From contig JABDIW010000152.1 of NCBI GenBank assembly GCA_013003515.1, positions 1-8,172 of the forward strand: a stretch of 8,172 bases of DNA. Direction: 5' to 3'. How positions within the stretch are numbered: the first letter of the stretch is position 1; each line of letters opens with the position of its first letter. The stretch is from Acidimicrobiia bacterium. Its GTDB lineage: Bacteria; Actinomycetota; Acidimicrobiia; Spongiisociales; UBA5794. Positions 1 through 5,504 of the stretch are shown here, piece after piece. The position numbers and the translations under genes are program-made. The notes beneath the pieces were generated by a model that saw only the letters and a list, made by a program, of their open reading frames with translations, had not been told where the DNA came from and did not search any database.

Positions 1-559
1 CCCCCAGCCTGCGTGCGGTGGCGATCGCCTGCAGGCCGGCGACCCCGACGCAGAGGATCAGGACCATGGCGGGAGGGACCGTGCCCGCCGCTGTGACCAG
101 CATCGGGAAGAAGCGGGGTGTGGTTGACGCAGCGAGCAGCACGGCCGCATATCCCGCAGCCGTCGCCTGGGACGACAGGGCGTCCATCGACTGGGCCAAC
201 GTCGTGCGGGGAATCGTCTCGACCGCAATGGCAGTGATGTTGCGACGGGCCATGGTGTCGATCAGCTCGGGGTTGCCGAGAGGGTTGAGGAACCCGGCGA
301 CCGCCATTCCATCGCGAAGACCGGTGAGCAGATCGGGTCCGGGTGGTCCAACGATGAGCAGGAGGTCGGCGTCACCGATCTCCCCCGAGACGCGAGCCCC
401 GGCATCGACGAACGCAGAATCGGGGATTCCCGCCGCGGTACCCGCAGACGGTTCGACGACGACCTCGCATCCGCGACCGATGAACGCCTCCACAGTCTGA
501 GGGGTGGCGGCGACGCGGTTCTCTCCCGGTGTGTTCTCGCGACGGACGGCAATCAGCAT
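1..559 (-). CDS. pntA: NAD(P) transhydrogenase subunit alpha, N-terminal part (PntAA-like), cut by window edge
   Basis: This is the NAD(H)-binding domain I of the proton-translocating transhydrogenase, which passes hydride between NADH and NADP+ at the inner face of the membrane, coupled to proton movement. The visible 186 residues read from ATG at 559 and stay open to base 1. The start MLIAVRREN matches the usual N-terminus of the family. The nicotinamide-contacting RQD loop is intact as PRTTLAQSMDALSSQ (R118, Q123, D126, S129 by family alignment from memory). It is followed by AGYAAVLLAA and the segment PRFFPMLVTAAGTVPPA that precedes the Rossmann glycine motif. That motif reads CVGVAGLQAIATARRLG, with Cys170 where family members normally have the first Gly. 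No Shine-Dalgarno site sits close to the start; a TAGCGT box 7 nt upstream suggests leaderless translation. The gene is divergent from the lipoprotein gene. Alanine dehydrogenase is a relative, but the TAAGTVPPA and LQAIATARRLG segments favour transhydrogenase. Confidence 0.9.
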   Translation of the reverse strand, partial: MLIAVRRENTPGENRVAATPQTVEAFIGRGCEVVVEPSAGTAAGIPDSAFVDAGARVSGEIGDADLLLIVGPPGPDLLTGLRDGMAVAGFLNPLGNPELIDTMARRNITAIAVETIPRTTLAQSMDALSSQATAAGYAAVLLAASTTPRFFPMLVTAAGTVPPAMVLILCVGVAGLQAIATARRLG

Positions 560-566
560 CGGCGCG

Positions 567-572
567 ACGCTA
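567..572 (-). promoter_or_regulatory. Candidate -10 box (TAGCGT) of leaderless pntA
   Basis: On the minus strand TAGCGT fits the actinobacterial TANNNT -10 pattern and ends 7 nt before the ATG at 559, so transcription would start at or next to the start codon. No clear -35 hexamer is visible. A purine-rich GGAGGAA lies too far upstream (more than 20 nt) to act as a ribosome binding site. Inference from pattern only. Confidence 0.4.
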
Positions 573-590
573 CCCGAACTACACGTTCCT

Positions 591-638
591 CCGATGGTCC
601 ATCCGGCCCTGGTTGGGCACCGATGGTCCACTATCCGG
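591..638. repeat. Direct repeat CCGATGGTCCA...ATCCGG in divergent intergenic region (possible operator)
   Basis: CCGATGGTCCA occurs exactly at 591-601 and again at 620-630. Each copy is followed by ATCCGG (601-606 overlapping the repeat end, and 633-638 after a CT insertion). The start-to-start distance is 29 bp, close to three helical turns. The first copy also contains the odd-centred dyad GATGGTCCATC (593-603). The pair lies between the divergent starts at 559 and 684, where a regulator of either gene would bind. No regulator gene is visible in the window. Confidence 0.45.
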
Positions 639-671
639 ACACGTCGAGACGCACCAGACTGTGGTCAGGTC

Positions 672-683
672 GGGAGGAGGCCT
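672..683 (+). promoter_or_regulatory. Strong Shine-Dalgarno site fixing the GTG start of the lipoprotein gene
   Basis: GGGAGGAGG at 672-680 precedes GTG at 684, with the GGAGG core 6 nt away. It supports GTG 684 over the in-frame open stretch that extends upstream to 504, because only from 684 does translation begin directly with a lipoprotein signal peptide. Confidence 0.75.
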
Positions 684-2558
684 GTGAGGCGAACCGTTGT
701 CCCTCTCATCGTCGGGTTCCTCGTGCTGGCCGCGGCGTGCTCCGACGGTTCGTCGACGGCCGACTCCCCGACGACGGTGATCACCTCTCCCGGGACGGAA
801 ACGCTTCCGACCAGCACCACGACCACACCGGTGGTAGCGGCCACGACGGCCTCCACGACGACCACGATCGCAGTGACTGGGCCGGTGTACGGGGGTCGGG
901 TCGTGGTTGGGATCGACGAGTACGACGCGCCTTCCTCACTCAATCCGTACGTGTCTCACTTGAGGCAGATCTCTCAGGCGATCCATGCCGGCGTCTACGA
1001 CATAGATGCATCCACGCAGGAGCTGATCCCTGATTTGGTGACGGAGTTACCGACTGTCGGTAACGGGGGAGTGGTCGTCAACGAGGACGGGACGATGACC
1101 GTCCGCTACGCGATTCGCGAGGAGGCGGTGTGGGCCGACGGGGTTCCGGTCTCGGGCGATGACTTCGCCTTCACGGTGACCGTTCTGCTCGATCACGCCG
1201 ACGATGTATGGGGGGCGGCGCTCGATCTGGTGGATGGCGACTCGATGGCGGCTGGTCGCAAGACCTTCGAGGTCACGCTCACCGAGCCGACGCTCGGGTT
1301 CGAGATGATGCTCTCCACGATCGTGCCCCGCCACCAGGTGGAGGGCACCGACTTCCTGAACGACTGGAACGACGTGCCCTGGGTATCGGCGGGTCCGTTC
1401 GTGTTCGACAGCTGGGATCGCGACGCCGGGATCCTGACCCTCGTCAGAAACGACCGCTATTGGAAGATCGGTGCTGAGGGAGACCAGTTGCCCTATCTCG
1501 ATCAGCTCGAGTTCCACACCATCGAGGAGATGGAGGGTATCGAGCATCATCAGCGATATCTCTTCCTGAACGAGGAGATCGATGTCATGCAGCCCTACCC
1601 AGTCGACGATGAGATCGAGTCCCTTGAGGCCGCTGGCGCCACCATCGATTCCGGCCTCGGCAGTCCGCTTTGGGAGCACTTCAACTTCAACTTCGGTGTC
1701 AACAACCGCAACCCAGACTCGCTCAATCGCCACTTGCTCTTCCGTCAGGCGGTGGCACACGCCATCGATCGGAAGTGGCTGGTTGACGAGTGGTATGGCC
1801 AGTATTCCCGAGCACTCGACTCGCTCTGGGAGGTGTCCACTCCGAGTGTTTCCACAGATGGGTGGGCGCAGTACGACTACGACCCGGATCGCTCACGCGA
1901 GCTGCTTGCGGAGCTGTGCGCCGACTTGGACAGGGACTGTGACGCCGATCCTCCCGCGACCGTGTTCTCAGTAACAGGGTCGATCATGCGACCGTGGCAA
2001 GCCGATCGGTTCGAGGAGATGCTGACTGAGGTCGGTATCGGCGTCGAACTGGAATTCGATGGCTCGCAGCGTCTTAGTGGAGCAATGATCGAAAAGGGGG
2101 ACTGGGACACTGCGTCGTGGGCGTGGGTAGGGAGCCCGGGGCTGGCAGCGATGGTGTTGGCCCTCGACTGGTTCGATCCCGAAAGCCCACCTCCGGATGG
2201 CCGGAACTATTACCGGTGGGGCACGCCGGCCGTGACCGATGCCCCGCTGTCGGATGTGTTCTACTCGGTGGATGAATTTCAGCTCGATCCCAACCAGGGT
2301 CCGTCAACGCTGATCGATGAGCACTCGGAGCGGTTTGCCGAGATCGTGGACCTCGTCAGGACGACGGTGGACGAGGAGGAGATCCGGGAGCTCCTGCGTG
2401 AGGCCGAGCAGATCCTCGCCGACCAGGTGGTCATCATCCCGTTGTATCCCCGCATCGACGCCGTTGCCTACTGGCCAGAGCGTGTCGCCGGAATCGAGTA
2501 CAACCCGTGGAGCAGCTTCACCTGGAACGTCGAACACTGGTACCAGCCGGGCGGCTGA
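684..2558 (+). CDS. ABC transporter substrate-binding lipoprotein, family 5 (SBP_bac_5)
   Basis: This is a 624-residue extracytoplasmic solute-binding protein of the peptide/nickel class, which captures a ligand outside the membrane and delivers it to an ABC permease. From GTG 684 the N-terminus is MRRTVVPLIVGFLVLAAAC, a short positively charged and hydrophobic signal with lipobox cysteine C19. Residues 20-66 form a Ser/Thr-rich, low-complexity linker to the lipid anchor. The binding domain starts near residue 68 (GPVYGGRVVVGIDEYD). It shows family hallmarks: SSLNPYVS, ADGVPVSGDDFAFTV, the WVSAGPFVFDSWDRD segment with NDRYWK after it, FRQAVAHAIDR, and a C-terminal EAEQILADQVVIIPLYPRI. It is somewhat longer than typical members because of the linker. 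No permease or ATPase gene follows, so the ligand and partner are unknown; DUF1684 is the next gene on this strand. The frame stays open back to 504, but that part overlaps pntA and lacks a ribosome site. A 19-bp palindrome containing a TTA codon lies inside the gene. Confidence 0.9.
   Translation: MRRTVVPLIVGFLVLAAACSDGSSTADSPTTVITSPGTETLPTSTTTTPVVAATTASTTTTIAVTGPVYGGRVVVGIDEYDAPSSLNPYVSHLRQISQAIHAGVYDIDASTQELIPDLVTELPTVGNGGVVVNEDGTMTVRYAIREEAVWADGVPVSGDDFAFTVTVLLDHADDVWGAALDLVDGDSMAAGRKTFEVTLTEPTLGFEMMLSTIVPRHQVEGTDFLNDWNDVPWVSAGPFVFDSWDRDAGILTLVRNDRYWKIGAEGDQLPYLDQLEFHTIEEMEGIEHHQRYLFLNEEIDVMQPYPVDDEIESLEAAGATIDSGLGSPLWEHFNFNFGVNNRNPDSLNRHLLFRQAVAHAIDRKWLVDEWYGQYSRALDSLWEVSTPSVSTDGWAQYDYDPDRSRELLAELCADLDRDCDADPPATVFSVTGSIMRPWQADRFEEMLTEVGIGVELEFDGSQRLSGAMIEKGDWDTASWAWVGSPGLAAMVLALDWFDPESPPPDGRNYYRWGTPAVTDAPLSDVFYSVDEFQLDPNQGPSTLIDEHSERFAEIVDLVRTTVDEEEIRELLREAEQILADQVVIIPLYPRIDAVAYWPERVAGIEYNPWSSFTWNVEHWYQPGG
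1046..1064. repeat. Perfect 19-bp palindrome inside the substrate-binding protein gene
   Basis: GTTACCGACTGTCGGTAAC is a 9-bp perfect inverted repeat around a single central base. It encodes part of the ELPTVGN stretch and includes the Leu codon TTA (1047-1049), which is rare in GC-rich genomes. It may be an intragenic operator, or chance; no function is shown. Confidence 0.6.
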
Positions 2559-2565
2559 AACCGCC
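2550..2565 (+). terminator. Weak hairpin over the stop codon of the lipoprotein gene
   Basis: GGCGG (2550-2554), loop CTGAAA, CCGCC (2561-2565) forms a 5-bp stem that spans the TGA stop. It is not followed by a T run, so it could at most attenuate read-through into the DUF1684 gene 46 bp downstream. Low confidence as a terminator. Confidence 0.25.
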
Positions 2566-2604
2566 GGGTTGCGTGTCGGGAGCTTCAGAGCTTGGGTGAG
2601 GTCC

Positions 2605-3123
2605 GTGACGGACGCCGCCTACCTCGAGGATCTGGACCGATGGCGTGCCGAGCGCGACCAGTTCTTCGCCGGGCACTATGCCTCGCCGCTCACCGAGGAG
2701 GACCAGGAAGGGTTCAGGGGCCTCCGGCACTTCGCCCCAAACGAGGCATTGGCCTTCACGGTCACGCTGATCGTGGAGGAGACTGACGTCGCCATCGAGG
2801 CGTCCACCGGCAGCGTGTCGACCTACCGGGCTGCGGGCCACGTCGCTGTCCCGTTCGAACAAGGGTCAGTGACCCTTCAGGTGCTCCACGGTGAGGAAGG
2901 GGAGCTGTTCATCCCCTTCCGTGACGCCACCTCGGGCTCCCACACCTACGGCGGCGGCCGCTACGTGCCGGTGACGCCAACTGAAACCGGCGAGTACACG
3001 GTCGACTTCAACCGAGCCATCAATCCGTACTGCGCCTACGACCCGGACTTCTCCTGTCCGCTGCCACCGGCGACGAATTGGCTCCCGTTCCCGATCGAGG
3101 CGGGAGAGTTCGACTTCCCGTAG
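2605..3123 (+). CDS. DUF1684 family protein
   Basis: This is a 172-residue protein of the DUF1684 family, whose biochemical role is not established. The recognition rests on a conserved chain of motifs: WRAERDQFFAGHYASPLT near the N-terminus (13-30), FRDATSG (105-111), TYGGGRY (114-120), DFNRAINPYCAY (134-145), CPLPP (151-155) and a closing IEAGEF (164-169). No signal peptide or membrane segment is seen, so it is probably cytoplasmic. The start is uncertain. GTG 2605 is chosen because GGTGAGG lies just upstream, although the spacing is short, and because the family motif begins soon after; GTG 2596 in the same frame is the alternative. It follows the lipoprotein gene by 46 bp and precedes the ATP-grasp gene by 31 bp, so read-through transcription is likely. 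A 17-bp palindrome lies within it. Confidence 0.85.
   Translation: MTDAAYLEDLDRWRAERDQFFAGHYASPLTEEDQEGFRGLRHFAPNEALAFTVTLIVEETDVAIEASTGSVSTYRAAGHVAVPFEQGSVTLQVLHGEEGELFIPFRDATSGSHTYGGGRYVPVTPTETGEYTVDFNRAINPYCAYDPDFSCPLPPATNWLPFPIEAGEFDFP
2861..2877. repeat. Perfect 17-bp palindrome inside the DUF1684 gene
   Basis: AAGGGTCAGTGACCCTT is an 8-bp perfect dyad around one central G. It falls in codons for EQGSVTLQ. It could be an intragenic binding site or a chance product of Gly-Ser-Val-Thr codons; there is no flanking T run, so it is not a terminator. Confidence 0.55.
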
Positions 3124-3142
3124 CGGACGCGTTTCGCATCGG

Positions 3143-3148
3143 TACCGT
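3143..3148 (+). promoter_or_regulatory. Candidate -10 box (TACCGT) for leaderless ATP-grasp gene
   Basis: TACCGT fits TANNNT and ends 6 nt before ATG 3155, and no Shine-Dalgarno sequence is present. The 31-bp gap after the DUF1684 stop is just enough to hold it, suggesting an internal promoter in addition to read-through. No recognisable -35 element. Confidence 0.4.
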
Positions 3149-3154
3149 TCACTC

Positions 3155-4558
3155 ATGTCCGTGGATGCCGCCTACTACGAGCAGCTGCTGCGACCCGCCT
3201 ACGAGGGCGTGAAGTTCATCGTTCCCCTCGAGGTGCTGGCCGGGAGCGGCCCCCTCCTCGACGTCCTTGCTGAGTGGGGTGCCCAGCCACCATTCGTCCT
3301 CGGGGGCAGTCCCGGCACCGGCGAGATCCCGGAGTTCGATCCCGAGCGCTTCGCCATGCTCGACACGTCGGGGGGCACGATGCTCGAAGCGATCCGGGCG
3401 TTCTTCGATGCGATCCACGATCTCCCCGACGATGTCGTTGCCAAGATCGACCGATGGGACCCCGACCGGGAGGCCGTCGCCCTCGGGTTCTGGCTCGACA
3501 CCGACCTCCCCGTCGCAGGGCGGCCCCAGTACGGGGCGCGACCGGTGGAGTGGGCGGCTCTCGAAGACAAGATGACGGTCGACGCATTGTGGGATGAGAT
3601 CGGCATCACCCGCGCGGCGTCGGACATCGTGAGTGTCGATGAGGGTGCGGCACTCGAGGCGGCGTCCAGGCTCGACCGGGGGATGGGGACGGTGTGGGTG
3701 GCCGACAACCGGGACGGCTGGCACGGTGGCGGCGAGTTCCTTCGCTGGGTCAGACACCCGAACGATGTGGGCGAGGCGCTCGGCTTCTTCAGCACCTGCG
3801 CGGACCGGATCCGGGTGATGCCCTTTCTCGATGGAATCCCGTGTTCGATCCACGGGATGGCGTTCCCCGACGGCGAGGTAATCGCGTTCCGTCCCAACGA
3901 GATGATCGTGTTCCGGGTCCCTGGGTCGAGTGAGCTCAAGTACGCAAGCGTGGCCAACTTCTGGGAGCCACGACCCGACGACGCCGAGTACATGCGCGAC
4001 GTTGCCCGCCGCACCGCTGCTCATCTCCATGAGTCGCTCGGCTATCGGGGTGTCGTCACCATCGACGGAGTCGTGACCGACGTGGGGTTCCTTCCCACGG
4101 AGCTCAATCCTCGTATGGGGGTTGGTCTGGCACCGGTGGCTCGGGCGGCCGATGTCCCGATGGGCTCACTGCACAGGTCGGTGACTCACGGAGATCCGTT
4201 CGACTATCGACCCCATGAGCTGGAGGACCTGCTGATGGCTGCAAGCGAGTCGGACCGACGGGCCTTCGCGCGTGCGGTCGTCTTCGAGCCGTATGAGGAC
4301 AACGTGGAGGTCAGCGTCGTGTTCGACGACGGCGGGGTGCCCGCGGTGACCGAAGATGCCGACACCCGCCATGCGGCGATGGCGATGGGTCCGGCTGCAG
4401 CAGGGCGGTCGATCAGCGTCCAGTTCGAGCCGGGCGGTGCTCCCATCGGGCCACCGCTCGCGCCGCGAATCGCGGCGGCGTTCTCCCTCGCCGATGAGTT
4501 GTGGGGTGCCGGGATCGGTCCGCTCGAGGCGGCGCCGGATCTCAGGCCCTCGGCCTAG
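3155..4558 (+). CDS. Stand-alone ATP-grasp superfamily protein, substrate unknown
   Basis: This 467-residue protein looks like an ATP-grasp enzyme, a superfamily that activates a carboxylate as acyl-phosphate and usually joins it to an amine or thiol. The N-terminal part (about 20-130) looks like a pre-ATP-grasp alpha/beta domain. LEDKMTVDALWDEIGI (137-151) resembles the Lys-containing segment before the ATP lid, and WHGGGEFLRWV (189-199) the glycine-rich loop. VMPFLDGIPCSIHG (221-234) occupies the place of the usual E-x-F-hydrophobic-x-G strand. GYRGVVTIDG (297-306) followed by PTELNPRMGVGL (314-325) is the clearest signature: E316 and N318 would ligate the metal and R320 the phosphates. Residues 345-467 form a C-terminal region that I do not recognise. 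No signal peptide or carrier-protein partner is visible. The stop overlaps the stop of the convergent gene. The specific reaction cannot be named from this sequence. Confidence 0.75.
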   Translation: MSVDAAYYEQLLRPAYEGVKFIVPLEVLAGSGPLLDVLAEWGAQPPFVLGGSPGTGEIPEFDPERFAMLDTSGGTMLEAIRAFFDAIHDLPDDVVAKIDRWDPDREAVALGFWLDTDLPVAGRPQYGARPVEWAALEDKMTVDALWDEIGITRAASDIVSVDEGAALEAASRLDRGMGTVWVADNRDGWHGGGEFLRWVRHPNDVGEALGFFSTCADRIRVMPFLDGIPCSIHGMAFPDGEVIAFRPNEMIVFRVPGSSELKYASVANFWEPRPDDAEYMRDVARRTAAHLHESLGYRGVVTIDGVVTDVGFLPTELNPRMGVGLAPVARAADVPMGSLHRSVTHGDPFDYRPHELEDLLMAASESDRRAFARAVVFEPYEDNVEVSVVFDDGGVPAVTEDADTRHAAMAMGPAAAGRSISVQFEPGGAPIGPPLAPRIAAAFSLADELWGAGIGPLEAAPDLRPSA

Positions 4559-4857
4559 GTCTCGTCTTCGTCGTCTTCAGCGAGACGCTCGACGCGGCTC
4601 TGCTCGGCATCGGAGGCGTAGGTGATGGCGGCGCTGCCAAAGCGCCCCATGAGATCGGCGCCGGTGCGGGCGACGTCCGCCAGGAACCGCTCCATCTTCA
4701 GGATCCTGAGCACGCCCTCCGACAGATCGGTGTGGAGGTCTTCGGCCCACGCCTCCGAGACAGCACCAGGCACCCTGCGGGCATCGACGGTCGTGAGGTC
4801 GTCGGCATCGAGACCGCGGACGAAGCCGAGGAGGTCGTCGTAGCTGAACGCGGTCAT
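4555..4857 (-). CDS. Small acidic protein coupled to ECF sigma factor (possible non-canonical sigma regulator)
   Basis: This is a 100-residue soluble protein of unknown function. ATG 4857 is chosen because GGAGGAG lies 5 nt upstream, and because its ATG overlaps the sigma factor TGA as ATGA, a typical translational coupling; a GTG at 4863 abuts the ribosome site and is less likely. The position immediately after an ECF sigma gene is where an anti-sigma factor normally sits. However, the protein has no cysteine at all, so no HxxxCxxC zinc motif, and no transmembrane segment. It appears mostly helical, with a region around LSEGVLRILKMERFLADVARTG (46-67), a single His (H42), and a strongly acidic tail AEDDEDET. 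It may be a divergent anti-sigma or sigma-associated regulator, but this is inference from context only. Confidence 0.75.
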   Translation of the reverse strand: MTAFSYDDLLGFVRGLDADDLTTVDARRVPGAVSEAWAEDLHTDLSEGVLRILKMERFLADVARTGADLMGRFGSAAITYASDAEQSRVERLAEDDEDET

Positions 4858-5417
4858 CGCCACTCCTCCAGTTTCTCGGCCAGCGCGCGGCGTCCCCGAA
4901 GGATCCGGGTGCGGACCGTGTTGAGGGGTAGCCCGGTCTCGTCAGCGATCTCCTGATACGAGAGGCCGCCGAACTCACGAAGCACGAGGGGCACACGGAG
5001 CTCGTCGGAGAGCTCATCTACGGCGTTCTCGATGGCTCCCCGGAGCTCGGCCATCTCGGTCTGGTGGGCGGGACCCCGCGAGGCCGGAGTTCCCGCATCA
5101 GGTATCAGGTCGGTTGGCTTCTCCCGGTTCCGCTGAACGGTGTTGAGCGCCAGGTTGGAGGCGATGCGGTAGACCCAGGAACGGAACTGGGCGTCTCCGC
5201 GGAACTCGGGCAACGCCTTGTAGGCACGGATGAAGGCGTCCTGAGCGACATCCTGTGCCATCACTGGGTTCCGCACGATGCGCATGGCCGCTCCAAACAC
5301 GAAGTCCTGGTGCCTCCTCACCAGCTCACCGAACGCCTCGAGATCGTCGGGGGCCATCTCGACGAGATCGGAGTCGCTCAATGCCGGGTAGTCGGCTGAT
5401 CTGATGGTTAGACCCAT
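4854..5417 (-). CDS. ECF-family RNA polymerase sigma factor (RpoE-like)
   Basis: This is a 187-residue extracytoplasmic-function sigma factor that would direct RNA polymerase to a specific promoter set. Region 2 spans about 29-97: FGELVRRHQDFVFGAAMRIV, the DVAQDAFIRAYKALPEF core-binding and -10 segment, then FRSWVYRIASNLALNTVQRN. A short linker (about 100-123) is followed by region 4 (about 127-184): ELSDELRVPLVLREFGGLSYQEIADETGLPLNTVRTRILRGRRAL, with the helix-turn-helix that reads the -35 element. There is no C-terminal extension. ATG 5417 is chosen because region 2 starts soon after; an in-frame TTG at 5438 would add seven residues, and neither start has a strong ribosome site. It overlaps the next gene by ATGA. 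Divergently, about 50 nt away, an ECF-like GGAACTT/GTCCTA promoter drives the putative small RNA, which this sigma factor could recognise. Confidence 0.92.
   Translation of the reverse strand: MGLTIRSADYPALSDSDLVEMAPDDLEAFGELVRRHQDFVFGAAMRIVRNPVMAQDVAQDAFIRAYKALPEFRGDAQFRSWVYRIASNLALNTVQRNREKPTDLIPDAGTPASRGPAHQTEMAELRGAIENAVDELSDELRVPLVLREFGGLSYQEIADETGLPLNTVRTRILRGRRALAEKLEEWR
4863..4869 (-). promoter_or_regulatory. Shine-Dalgarno site inside the sigma gene 3' end, deciding the ATG 4857 start
   Basis: On the minus strand GGAGGAG is followed by TGGCG and then ATG at 4857. The site lies in the last codons of the sigma factor gene, as expected for a coupled downstream cistron. Confidence 0.75.
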
Positions 5418-5470
5418 GAACGCCCCAGAGGTTCCCAAGAAAACCGTCGAGAGAAATCCGGGGAATTCGC

Positions 5471-5498
5471 GGAACTTCTCTTCGGACGGCGTGTCCTA
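5471..5498 (+). promoter_or_regulatory. Candidate ECF/RpoE-type promoter for small RNA
   Basis: GGAACTT at 5471-5477, a 15-nt spacer, and GTCCTA at 5493-5498 resemble the promoter pattern of RpoE-type ECF sigma factors (GGAAC -35 and GTC-containing -10). Transcription would begin near 5505, just before the first hairpin. An ECF sigma gene lies next to it on the opposite strand. The spacer is on the short side, so this remains a hypothesis. Confidence 0.4.
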
Positions 5499-5504
5499 CC
5501 TGCG

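Noticed and set aside
18..500. + strand open frame (160 codons) opposite pntA
   Set aside because: The minus-strand reading matches transhydrogenase alpha along its full visible length; this product is Arg/Ser/Pro-rich and featureless.
504..683. N-terminal extension of the lipoprotein by 60 residues
   Set aside because: It would overlap the pntA start, has no ribosome site, and would bury the lipoprotein signal peptide that starts exactly at GTG 684.
1047..1760. Minus-strand open frame (237 codons) opposite the lipoprotein gene
   Set aside because: The + strand protein is a clear SBP_bac_5 member. The opposite frame has no motif, ribosome site or promoter.
2596..2604. Alternative GTG start for the DUF1684 gene
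   Set aside because: Not excluded, but its upstream purine stretch is too far away; GTG 2605 has a closer ribosome-like site. Only three residues differ.
2605..3187. Similar N-termini of the DUF1684 and ATP-grasp proteins (TDAAYLEDL and VDAAYYEQLL)
   Set aside because: The likeness covers about ten residues and does not continue; chance is more likely than duplication.
3149..4030. Minus-strand open frame (293 codons) opposite the ATP-grasp gene
   Set aside because: The + strand frame carries the ATP-grasp signature, and the opposite product is His/Arg/Glu-rich low-complexity with no domain.
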